This document shows, one piece after another, positions 6,296 to 13,484 of a stretch of 30,452 bases of DNA. The stretch is from DASQFQ01 sp038238015 (GTDB lineage: Bacteria; Actinomycetota; Thermoleophilia; Solirubrobacterales; Solirubrobacteraceae). A program made the translations under genes and the position numbers. Under the pieces are notes generated by a model. The model searched no databases and had not been told where the DNA came from. It was given only the letters and a program-made list of their open reading frames with translations. Position 1 is the first letter of the stretch. Every line of letters begins with the position of its first letter. The stretch lies in the NCBI GenBank assembly GCA_038238015.1, contig JBBRYA010000040.1:1-30452 (forward strand). Reading direction: 5' to 3'.

Positions 6296-6309
6296 CGAAC
6301 ATATGTTCG
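6296..6309. promoter_or_regulatory. SOS box of dnaE2, overlapping the start codon
   Basis: CGAACATATGTTCG is a perfect SOS consensus. The ATG at 6303 lies inside it and the alternative GTG at 6309 uses its last base. TATGCG at 6292-6297 could be the -10 of a leaderless transcript. Confidence 0.92.
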
Positions 6310-9300
6310 TGTACGCTGAGCTGCACTGCCACTCCGCCTTCTCCTTCCTGGACGGCGCCTCGCTGCCGGACGAGCTCGTGAGCGCCGCCGTGGCGCTCGG
6401 CCATGACACCGTCGCGCTGACCGACCACAACGGCCTCTCGGGCTCGATGGAGTTCGCCCAGGCCGCCGCGGCGCAGGGCCTGCGCGCGCTGCACGGCGCC
6501 GAGCTCGACCTCGCAGACGGCCGTCACATCACGACGCTGGTGCAGGACGCGACCGGCTGGCGCAACCTCTGCCGGATCCTCACCGCGGCGCACGCGCACG
6601 GCAGGGACCCGGGCGAGCCGCCGCCGATGACGACGCTCGAGAGGCTCGAGGCCCACGCCGAGGGGCTCGTCTGCCTGAGCGGCTGCGCCGACCACGGCGT
6701 CCACGACGAGCCGACCCTGCGCCGCCTGCTGAGCGCCTTCGGCCCCGACCGCCTGCGGGTCGAGCTCCAGCGCCCCTTCCAGCGCCATGACCGCGCGCGC
6801 AACCGCGCCCTCGCCGAGCTGGCCCGGCGCCTGGGGGTCGCGGCGGTGGCGACCGGCAACGTCCACGCCCACGCGCGCTCGCGCGCGCCGCTGCAGGACG
6901 CCTTCGTCGCCCTGCGCACCCACACGACCCTCGACGCGTCAGAGCCGCTGCGGCGCGGCAACTTCGCCCACGTGCTCGCCGCACCGGCCGCGATGGCCGC
7001 GCGCTTCGAGGACCACCCGGAGGCCGTGGCCGAGACGCGCGCCCTGGCCGACCGCCTGCGCTTCGACCTCACCCAGGACCTCGGCTACCGCTACCCCGGC
7101 TCCGACGACGCCCAGGCCGACCGCAAGCTCGCCGAGCTGTGCGCGGCGCGCTTCGAGGAGCGCTACCCGCCGGGCCACCCCAACCGCGGCGAGGCGCGCG
7201 GGCGCCTGGAGGAGGAGCAGCGGGTGATCGCCTCGCTCGGGCTGGCGGGCTTCTTCCTGCTCCACCACGAGCTGCTCGAGCTCGCGCGCGAGGTGGCGGT
7301 GGAGGTCCGCGGGCCGAGCTCGGCGCGCGCGCTGCTGCCGCCGGGCCGCGGCCGCGGCTCCTCGGTCTCCTCGATCGTCTGCTACCTCAGCGGCCTCTCG
7401 CACATCGACCCGGTCGAGAACCAGCTCTTCCTCGGGCGCTTCCTCAACGAGGAGCTGACCGCGCTGCCCGACATCGACCTCGACTTCCCGCGCGACATCC
7501 GTGCGGTCCTGATCCCGCGCGTGCACGAGCGCTACGGGCGCGAGCACTCCGCGCTGGTCGCCGCGTTCCCGACCTTCCGCTCGCGCGGGGCGATCCGCGA
7601 GCTCGGCAAGGTGCTCGGCCTGCCGGCGGGCGAGCTCGAGCGGGTGGCGCGCGGTGCCGAGCCGTGGGGGATCCGCGGCGTCACGCAGGACGTCGAGTGC
7701 GCGCTGGGGATCGAGCCCGGCGGCGCGCCCGCGCAGTTCAACGACCCCGACTCTCGCGCGCCGTCCGGGCTGTCGGCCGACGAGTGGATGGCGATGGTCA
7801 ATGGCCGCGACCCCGCCGACGTGACCACGCGCCCCCCTGACGAGGCGCGCCGCGCGCGCCTGCCAGGCCGCTGGGCGTGGCTCGCGCGCCTGTGCGACGA
7901 AGCCTACGGCCTGCCGCGCCACCTCTCCCAGCACTCGGGCGGGATGATCGTCTCGACGCGCCCGCTGGTGGACTGCTGCCCGGTCCTGCCGGCCGCCATG
8001 GAGGGTCGCCAGCTCTGCCAGTGGGACAAGGACTCCTGCGCCGACGCGGGCTTCTTGAAGATCGACCTGCTCGGGCTGGGGATGCTCTCCGCGGTCGAGC
8101 GCTGTGTGGAGGAGATCGCGCGCACGCGCAACGAGCGCATCGACCTCTCGCGGATCCCGTTCGACGACGCCGAGACCTACACGGCGATCCAGGAGGCCGA
8201 GACGATGGGGGTCTTCCAGATCGAGAGCCGCGCGCAGATGCAGTCGCTGCACCGCACGCGCCCGGAGTCGTTGGACGACCTCACGATCCAGGTCGCGATC
8301 GTGCGCCCGGGGCCGATCCTCGGCGGGGCGGTCAATCCCTACATCGAGCGCCGCCAGCGGCTGCGCGAGGACCCGGGCTTCGAGGTCCCCTACGATCATC
8401 CGTCGCTCGAGCCCGTCCTGCGCGACACGCTCGGGACGATCATCTTCCAGGACCAGGTGATCGAGGTCGCGATGGCCTTCGCGGGCTTCTCGCCGGGGGA
8501 GTCCGAGGGGCTGCGGCGGGCGATGAGCCGCAAGCGCTCGGCGGCGGCGATCGACGCCCACCACGATCGCTTCATCCAGGGGGCCGAGCGCACCCACGGC
8601 GTCTCCGCGGAGGTCGCCGAGCGGGTCTACGAGATGATCATCGGCTTCTCGGGCTTCGGGTTCCCGAAGGCCCACGGCGCCGCCTTCGGCCTGCTCGCCT
8701 ACCAGTCGACCTGGCTGCGGGTGCACTACGGGCCGGAGTTCCTGTGCGCGCTGCTCAACGAGCAGCCGATGGGCTTCTACGCCTCCGACACGCTGGTCCA
8801 CGAGGCCCAGCGGCGCGGGATCGAGATCCTCCCGCCCGACGTCGGCGCCGGCGCCGTGGAGTGCACGGTGGAGGGCGATCTGCACGTGCGGCTGGGGCTC
8901 GGCCACGTCAGCGGCGTGCGCGGCGACGAGGTGGCCGCGCTGGTCGCCGAGCGCGAGCGCGGCGGGCCCTTCCGCTCGCTGGGCGAGCTGGCCTCGCGAG
9001 CCGGCGCGGGGCGGCCCGCGCTCCAGCAGCTCGCGTGGTCGGGGGCGTGCGACAGCCTGGCCGCGCCGGGGGCCGGCCGCCGGCAGGTGCTGTGGGAGCT
9101 GGGAGTCGCCGCGCCCGGCGAGCGCCTGGCCGAGGGCACCCAGCTGTCGCTGCCGCTGGACCTGCCCGGCGCCCCCGAGCTGCGAGCGCTGGAGCCCTGG
9201 GACGCGATGGTCGCCGACTACGCCACCACCGGGCTGACCCTCGGCGCGCACCCGCTGGCGCTGCTGCGCCCGAGCCTCCCGCCGGGGACGGTCTCCTGCC

Positions 9301-9722
9301 GCGACCTGGAGACGCTGCCCCACCGGGCCCGCGTCACGCTCGGCGGCATGGTCGTCGCGCGCCAGCGCCCCGGGACGGCCAAGGGCATCGTGTTCCTGCT
9401 GCTCGAGGACGAGTTCGGGACGATCAACCTGATCATCCCGCCCGACCTCTACGAGCGCACCCGCCTGACCGTCCGCTCCGAGCCGCTGGTGCTCGCCGAG
9501 GGGCGCCTGGAGAAGCTGCCGGCGGCCGGCGGCGCGATCAACCTCTACGTCAGCGCGATCCGCCCGCTGGCGCCGCCGCAGGGGGCGGAGGCGGAGGTCG
9601 TCGAGCTCCAGGAGCGCGCTCGCGACGAGGCGGCGGCGGCCGAGGCGGGCGCGGAGGAGCTCGCGGACTTCCGCGGGGTCGCGCCCGCGATCCAGAGCTT
9701 CGCGGCCGGGCGGCGCCGATGA
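6303..9722 (+). CDS. dnaE2: Error-prone DNA polymerase III alpha subunit DnaE2
   Basis: 1139 residues from ATG 6303; a start at GTG 6309 is equally possible (MYAELHCHS is close to the usual DnaE2 N-terminus). It begins with a PHP domain (HCHS at 8-11, TDHNG at 40-44). The polymerase palm has the catalytic Asp pair PDIDLDF at 389-395. Also seen are SQHSGGMIVS, the KIDLLGLGMLSA segment, GAAFGLLAYQSTWLR and the DnaE2-type LLNEQPMGFY. Near the end are helix-hairpin-helix and OB-fold regions (VTLGGMVVARQRPGTAKG). DnaE2 carries out mutagenic lesion bypass with ImuB. No proofreading exonuclease domain is inserted, as expected. Expression should be SOS-induced. imuB is 2.4 kb upstream, not adjacent, and no imuA' is seen. 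Confidence 0.97.
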   Translation: MFVYAELHCHSAFSFLDGASLPDELVSAAVALGHDTVALTDHNGLSGSMEFAQAAAAQGLRALHGAELDLADGRHITTLVQDATGWRNLCRILTAAHAHGRDPGEPPPMTTLERLEAHAEGLVCLSGCADHGVHDEPTLRRLLSAFGPDRLRVELQRPFQRHDRARNRALAELARRLGVAAVATGNVHAHARSRAPLQDAFVALRTHTTLDASEPLRRGNFAHVLAAPAAMAARFEDHPEAVAETRALADRLRFDLTQDLGYRYPGSDDAQADRKLAELCAARFEERYPPGHPNRGEARGRLEEEQRVIASLGLAGFFLLHHELLELAREVAVEVRGPSSARALLPPGRGRGSSVSSIVCYLSGLSHIDPVENQLFLGRFLNEELTALPDIDLDFPRDIRAVLIPRVHERYGREHSALVAAFPTFRSRGAIRELGKVLGLPAGELERVARGAEPWGIRGVTQDVECALGIEPGGAPAQFNDPDSRAPSGLSADEWMAMVNGRDPADVTTRPPDEARRARLPGRWAWLARLCDEAYGLPRHLSQHSGGMIVSTRPLVDCCPVLPAAMEGRQLCQWDKDSCADAGFLKIDLLGLGMLSAVERCVEEIARTRNERIDLSRIPFDDAETYTAIQEAETMGVFQIESRAQMQSLHRTRPESLDDLTIQVAIVRPGPILGGAVNPYIERRQRLREDPGFEVPYDHPSLEPVLRDTLGTIIFQDQVIEVAMAFAGFSPGESEGLRRAMSRKRSAAAIDAHHDRFIQGAERTHGVSAEVAERVYEMIIGFSGFGFPKAHGAAFGLLAYQSTWLRVHYGPEFLCALLNEQPMGFYASDTLVHEAQRRGIEILPPDVGAGAVECTVEGDLHVRLGLGHVSGVRGDEVAALVAERERGGPFRSLGELASRAGAGRPALQQLAWSGACDSLAAPGAGRRQVLWELGVAAPGERLAEGTQLSLPLDLPGAPELRALEPWDAMVADYATTGLTLGAHPLALLRPSLPPGTVSCRDLETLPHRARVTLGGMVVARQRPGTAKGIVFLLLEDEFGTINLIIPPDLYERTRLTVRSEPLVLAEGRLEKLPAAGGAINLYVSAIRPLAPPQGAEAEVVELQERARDEAAAAEAGAEELADFRGVAPAIQSFAAGRRR

Positions 9723-9764
9723 GCCGTCCCGGCGCCCGGCGCACCGGGTAATCTGCCGCGCGTC

Positions 9765-10268
9765 ATGGCCGTCCTGCTCTTCACGGCGTTCTTCGTCGCC
9801 CTCGGGCTCGGGGTGCTGTTCATCGGCCTCAGCGGCGGCCCCAGCGGAGCTCGCAGGCGGATGCAGCGCCAGAGCCGCCGCGGGCGCATGCTTGCGCTGG
9901 CCGGCTTCCTGCTCGCCGTCGTCGTGCTCGGCCTCGGCGTCCCCGCGGCGGTCATCGCGACCGTCACCAGCCGCAACGACATCCCGCGCGCCAACGTCTC
10001 CGGCCTCACCGACCAGGAGAAGCGCGGCCGCGTCCTCTTCGGACAGCGCTGCAGCAACTGCCACACGCTGCAGGCCGCCAACGCCAGCGAGCAGGTGGGC
10101 CCGAACCTCGACGACCTGCGCCCGCCCAAGGGGCTCGTGCTCGACGCCATCAACAAGGGCCGAGCCCGCGGCAACGGCCAGATGGCGGCCCAGCTCGTCG
10201 AGGGCACCGACGCCCAGGACGTGGCCTCCTTCGTGGCCAAGGCCGTCGGTCAGACCGGCCAGAAGTAG
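9765..10268 (+). CDS. Membrane-anchored c-type cytochrome
   Basis: 167 residues. Two N-terminal hydrophobic segments (about 3-24 and 42-66) surround a basic loop (RRRMQRQSRRGR) and would anchor the protein. The outer domain carries the haem-binding motif CSNCH at 96-100 and a likely axial Met140 (GNGQMAAQL), giving a class I fold of about 90 residues. It probably shuttles electrons at the outer face of the membrane. TAATCT at 9749-9754 lies 10 nt before the ATG. The gene follows dnaE2 by 42 bp but has no obvious functional link to it. No oxidase genes are nearby, so the partner is unknown. Confidence 0.88.
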   Translation: MAVLLFTAFFVALGLGVLFIGLSGGPSGARRRMQRQSRRGRMLALAGFLLAVVVLGLGVPAAVIATVTSRNDIPRANVSGLTDQEKRGRVLFGQRCSNCHTLQAANASEQVGPNLDDLRPPKGLVLDAINKGRARGNGQMAAQLVEGTDAQDVASFVAKAVGQTGQK

Positions 10269-10317
10269 CCGTTGCGCCGGGCGTTCCGTCCGGGGTCAGT
10301 GCAATAACCCATTCGTC

Positions 10318-10345
10318 TTGCAGGACTTTTCGTCCTTGTTACGAT
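10318..10345 (+). promoter_or_regulatory. Promoter of the riboswitch transcript
   Basis: TTGCAG (10318-10323) and TACGAT (10340-10345) are separated by 16 bp. A start near 10352 would coincide with the 5' strand of riboswitch stem P1. The spacer holds a small inverted repeat, AGGAC/GTCCT (10322-10336). Confidence 0.65.
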
Positions 10346-10351
10346 GCCGCG

Positions 10352-10468
10352 CGGCACAACCGCTGAATCCCCGGGAGACCGGGGGGCGGGGGAACCGAGC
10401 AGGTGGGGCGAATCGCCTTGCGTAGCGCCGCTCTTCGGCGCGAGCCCGTCAGCTAACCCCGGAAGCCG
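10352..10468 (+). ncRNA. c-di-AMP riboswitch (ydaO-yuaA type)
   Basis: The conserved ydaO/yuaA blocks occur in order: ACAACCGCTGAATCCCCGG (10356 onward), CGGGGGAACCGAGCAGG, TGGGGCGAATCGCC, a GCGCCGCTCTTCGGCGCGAG hairpin, then CCCGTCAGCTAACCCCGGAAGCC at 10445-10467 (key words CCGTCAGCTAAC and GGAAGCC). P1 pairs CGGC at 10352 with GCCG at 10465. These RNAs bind cyclic di-AMP and usually switch genes off when it is abundant. In actinobacteria typical targets are cell-wall hydrolases and potassium/osmolyte functions. The RBS (AAGAGG, 10472-10477) begins 4 nt after the aptamer, so control of translation or early termination are both possible. No separate terminator is obvious. Confidence 0.93.
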
Positions 10469-10487
10469 ACGAAGAGGAAACAACGCC

Positions 10488-10994
10488 ATGTCTGAGCATC
10501 TGACCCGCGACGAGCGGGCTTTTTACGACCACGAGAGCGAAGCCAGCCCCCGCCGGCGCCAGGCCGACGACTGGGGGATCGACGAGAGCTTCCCGCGCGT
10601 GCGCAGCCGCCGCTTCGCCCGCACCCAGGAGGGTCCCGGACGCAGCCGTCGCCGGACCGCGCAGGACTGGGGCGCCGACGACGCCTTCGGCGGACAGGCG
10701 CGCCGCCGCTCGGGCCACGCGCCCGAGCGCCCCGAACCGGTGGGTGCGCCGCCGGCCGCCGAGGTGGCGCCCGCGCCGCCCGAGCCGCTCGTGGAGTCCG
10801 ATGAGCGCCGGACGATCCGTATCAACGGGCGTCCCGGGGAGCTGTCGGAGCTCGCGCCGTTCGTGTCGAGCGCGGCGCGCAGGCGGCCTCCGCAGACCGT
10901 GGGGGAGCGCATGGCCGGAGATCCGACGCGGATCATCGCGTTGGCCTTCGCGCTGGGGCTGCTGCTGATCCTGATCGCCGTGGCGACCTCCTGA
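10488..10994 (+). CDS. Tail-anchored protein of unknown function under c-di-AMP riboswitch control
   Basis: 168 residues from ATG 10488, which has AAGAGG 10 nt upstream; the longer frame back to 10344 would run through the riboswitch and is rejected. The N-terminal two thirds are hydrophilic and Arg/Pro-rich, with two copies of a motif: RRRQADDWGIDESF (22-35) and RRRTAQDWGADDAF (54-67). After a Pro/Ala linker comes RTIRINGRPGELSELAPF (about 108-125). A single hydrophobic helix (RIIALAFALGLLLILIAVAT, about 148-167) ends the protein, so it is probably anchored by its C-terminus with the bulk in the cytoplasm. I recognise no family. Its regulator ties it to cell-wall, osmotic or potassium homeostasis, which is inference. 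Confidence 0.82.
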   Translation: MSEHLTRDERAFYDHESEASPRRRQADDWGIDESFPRVRSRRFARTQEGPGRSRRRTAQDWGADDAFGGQARRRSGHAPERPEPVGAPPAAEVAPAPPEPLVESDERRTIRINGRPGELSELAPFVSSAARRRPPQTVGERMAGDPTRIIALAFALGLLLILIAVATS

Positions 10995-11006
10995 TCGCGG
11001 GAGCAG

Positions 11007-11041
11007 CGGTCCTCGTGTGATCCCCGGGAGGGGGAGGACCG
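11007..11041 (+). terminator. Possible terminator hairpin after the riboswitch gene
   Basis: CGGTCCTC and GAGGACCG form an 8-bp stem with a 19-nt GC-rich loop, 13 bp after the stop codon. No T-tract follows, so its role is uncertain. Confidence 0.3.
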
Positions 11042-11049
11042 GAGGGTGG

Positions 11050-11091
11050 TTGCGCAGTCAACCCGCGACGCCTACACTTATCAAGGGTAAG
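11050..11091 (+). promoter_or_regulatory. Promoter and candidate operator of the AhpD-like/HxlR operon
   Basis: TTGCGC (11050-11055) and TACACT (11073-11078) are separated by 17 bp. The near-palindrome CTTATC-AAG-GGTAAG (11077-11091) begins on the -10 box and is a candidate site for the HxlR regulator encoded in the same operon. Confidence 0.55.
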
Positions 11092-11129
11092 GACGCCGCT
11101 CCCATCCTCCCTCCCCACGGCGGTTCGCA

Positions 11130-11693
11130 ATGAAGACCCAGATGTCGCGCTTCCAGATCCACGATGACCTCACTGCTCCCGAGGCATCTCTCCCGGTGCT
11201 CAAGGGCGCCCTCGCCGCCGCAGGTCAGCTGCCGAACTTCCTCGGCGTCCTGGCCGGCTCGCCGGCCGCGCTGCGCGGCTACGCGCGCTTTCGCTCCGAG
11301 CTGCGCCACGGCGCGCTGACGCTGCCCACGCTCGAGCGGATCGCGCTCGCCGTCGCCGTGCACTACCGCTCGGAGCCCGGCATCGCTCTGCACTCGCGCA
11401 CCGCCCGGCAGGCGGGCCTCGGGCTCGACGAGCTGGCGCTGGCGCGCGAGTGGGACTCGGCGGACCCGCATCAGGCCGCGCTGCTGCGCTACCTGCGCCC
11501 GCTGGTCGAGGATCGCGGCCACGCGCCGTCCTACCTGCACGAGGAGGCGCGCGAGGCCGGCTGGTCAGACCAGGAGCTCCTGGAGGCCATCTCGATCGTC
11601 GCGCTGGAGAGCTTCACCGCGATGGTCAACGTCGCGGGCGAGGTGCCCGTCGACGGGTCGGTCGAGGAGACGCGCGTGCTGCGCGCCGCCTGA
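11130..11693 (+). CDS. AhpD-like/carboxymuconolactone decarboxylase-fold protein lacking the CXXC pair
   Basis: 187 residues, all-helical, with family landmarks LPNFLGVLAGSPAALRGY (33-50), ELRHGALTLPTLERIALAVA (57-76), the helix ending in His88, and VNVAGEVPVD near the end. In active AhpD proteins the last part of that helix is CXXCXXXH; here it is SEPGIALH, with Ser81 and Gly84 in the cysteine positions. Peroxidase or disulphide chemistry therefore looks lost, leaving a binding or altered catalytic role. ATG 11130 is used; ATG 11142 is also possible. The HxlR gene follows by 3 bp, so the two form an operon. Confidence 0.82.
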   Translation: MKTQMSRFQIHDDLTAPEASLPVLKGALAAAGQLPNFLGVLAGSPAALRGYARFRSELRHGALTLPTLERIALAVAVHYRSEPGIALHSRTARQAGLGLDELALAREWDSADPHQAALLRYLRPLVEDRGHAPSYLHEEAREAGWSDQELLEAISIVALESFTAMVNVAGEVPVDGSVEETRVLRAA

Positions 11694-11696
11694 TCG

Positions 11697-12047
11697 ATGT
11701 CCGGCGCTCGCCGAAAGGTGGCCGTCGCCACCCTCGAGCGTCCAGGGGACTGCTGCCCCTACCTGCACGAGGCCGTGGAGCTGATCGGAAAGCGCTGGTC
11801 GGGCGCGATCGTCTACGTGCTGCTCAGCGGCGGGCCGATGCGCTTCTCGGAGATCGGCGGCGCCGTGCCCCAGCTCTCAGACCGCCTGCTCTCCGAGCGC
11901 ATGAAGGAGCTCGAGAGCCGCGGGATCGTCGAGCGCCAGGTGCAGCAGGGCTCGCCAGTGCGGGTCGAGTACTCGCTGACGGACATGGGCATGGACCTCG
12001 CTCCGGCGCTCGCCGAGCTGCGGGCCTGGGCCCAGCGCTACCTCTGA
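11697..12047 (+). CDS. HxlR-family winged-helix transcription regulator
   Basis: 116 residues with the HxlR pattern: CCPYLHEAVELIGKRWSG at 19-36, MRFSEIGGAVPQLSDRLLSE (recognition helix region), MKELESRGIVERQV and the wing VRVEYSLTDMG. HxlR proteins bind DNA as dimers, and several sense electrophiles or oxidants through an N-terminal cysteine. Here two adjacent cysteines, Cys19 and Cys20, sit at that position. The gene begins 3 bp after the AhpD-like gene, so it probably controls that gene and itself, perhaps through the near-palindrome at 11077-11091. Ligand and regulon are unknown. Confidence 0.92.
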   Translation: MSGARRKVAVATLERPGDCCPYLHEAVELIGKRWSGAIVYVLLSGGPMRFSEIGGAVPQLSDRLLSERMKELESRGIVERQVQQGSPVRVEYSLTDMGMDLAPALAELRAWAQRYL

Positions 12048-12131
12048 GCCAGGCTGAGCCACGCAGGCACCGCGGTTGGACCGCCGGTCCGATGACGGCG
12101 CCGCCCAGCGTCCTCTAGGCTCCGCCGCGTC

Positions 12132-13481
12132 ATGGCCCCGCCTGACCAGCCGACCACGCCCGAGGACGTCCGCGCGCTCGTCTCCGAGCACGGCATCCGC
12201 TTCATCCGCCTCTGGTTCACCGACATCCTGGGCCAGCTGAAGTCGTTCTCGATCAACTCGGCCGACCTCGAGGACGCCTTCGAGGGCGGGATGGGCTTCG
12301 ACGGCTCCTCGATCACCGGCTTCAACGCGATCGAGGAATCCGACATGATCGCCATGCCCGACGCCTCGACGTTCAGGGTGCTCCCGTGGCGTCCCGAGGA
12401 CGAGGGCGGCGGCGTGGCGCGGATGTTCGCCGACGTCCTCACCCCCGAGCGAGAGCCCTACGAGGGCGACCCGCGCCACGTCCTTCGCCGCGCCGTTGAG
12501 CGCGCGCAGTCGATGGGCTTCGAGCACTTCTACGTCGGCCCGGAGCTCGAGTACTTCCTGTTCCGCGACAACCAGGGCACCGAGGTGCTCGACGAGGGCG
12601 GCTACTTCGACCTCACCACGCTCGACGCCGGCTCGGACGTGCGGCGCGAGACGGTGCTCGCACTCGAGAAGCTCGGGATCGGGGTGGAGTACTCCCACCA
12701 CGAGGTCGGCCCCTCCCAGCACGAGATCGACATGCGCTACGCCGACGCGCTGAAGATGGCCGACGACTGCATGACCTACCGCATCACGGTCAAGGAATAC
12801 GCCATGAAGTACGGCTGGCACGCGACGTTCATGCCCAAGCCGCTGTTCGGCGAGAACGGCTCGGGGATGCACACGCACCAGTCGCTGTTCAAGGACGGGC
12901 GCAACGCGTTCTACGACAGCGAGGACAAGTACTTCCTCTCCGACGTCGGCAAGGCCTTTATCGCCGGCCAGCTGCGCCACGCGCGCGAGATCTGCTCGAT
13001 CTTCGCCCAGTGGGTCAACTCCTACAAGCGCCTGGTGCCGGGCTATGAGGCGCCGGTCTACGTGGCGTGGTCGCGCCGCAACCGCTCAGCGCTCGTGCGC
13101 GTGCCGCTCTACCACCCCGGCAAGGAGCAGGCCACGCGGATGGAGCTGCGCTGCCCGGACCCGGCGTGCAACCCCTACCTGACCTTCGCGGCGCTGCTCC
13201 AGGCGGGCCTCGAGGGGATCGAGAAGGGCTACGAGCTGCCCGAGCCGATGGAGAAGAACCTCTACCACCTCTCGCCCGACGATCGCAAGCGGCTCGGGAT
13301 CGAGCAGCTGCCCGAGACGCTCGGCGAGGCGATAGAGATCACGGCCGACTCCGAGCTCGTGCTGCGCACGCTCGGCGAGCACATCTTCAATCGCTACATC
13401 GAGATCAAGCGCCAGGAGTGGGAGGACTACCGAGTCCAGGTCACCCCCTGGGAGCTCGAGCGCTACCTGTCGATCTTGTAG
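12132..13481 (+). CDS. glnA: Glutamine synthetase, type I
   Basis: 449 residues, the length of the shorter GSI-alpha type rather than the roughly 470-residue GSI-beta type. It makes glutamine from glutamate, ammonia and ATP. Motifs include GFDGSS (55-60), GPELEYFLF (metal ligands), HHEVGPSQHEID, the ATP-site KPLFGENGSGMHTHQS and the NRSALVRVP segment. Two regulatory positions are mixed. The feedback-sensing Arg62 of the Bacillus enzyme is Ala66 here (GFNAIEESDM). Tyr378 lies in EKNLYHLSPDD, resembling the adenylylation loop of the beta type. TAGGCT at 12116-12121 lies 10 nt before the ATG. No other nitrogen genes are adjacent. It converges on the protease gene with 3 bp between stops. Confidence 0.95.
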   Translation: MAPPDQPTTPEDVRALVSEHGIRFIRLWFTDILGQLKSFSINSADLEDAFEGGMGFDGSSITGFNAIEESDMIAMPDASTFRVLPWRPEDEGGGVARMFADVLTPEREPYEGDPRHVLRRAVERAQSMGFEHFYVGPELEYFLFRDNQGTEVLDEGGYFDLTTLDAGSDVRRETVLALEKLGIGVEYSHHEVGPSQHEIDMRYADALKMADDCMTYRITVKEYAMKYGWHATFMPKPLFGENGSGMHTHQSLFKDGRNAFYDSEDKYFLSDVGKAFIAGQLRHAREICSIFAQWVNSYKRLVPGYEAPVYVAWSRRNRSALVRVPLYHPGKEQATRMELRCPDPACNPYLTFAALLQAGLEGIEKGYELPEPMEKNLYHLSPDDRKRLGIEQLPETLGEAIEITADSELVLRTLGEHIFNRYIEIKRQEWEDYRVQVTPWELERYLSIL

Positions 13482-13484
13482 CGC

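Noticed and set aside
6939..10064. Very long reverse-strand open frame opposite dnaE2 and the cytochrome gene
   Set aside because: It is a high-GC shadow frame: composition is dominated by Arg, Ala, Gly and Leu, and the forward frame has clear DnaE2 motifs throughout.
10344..10487. Extended start of the riboswitch-controlled gene
   Set aside because: The extension lies entirely within the c-di-AMP riboswitch.
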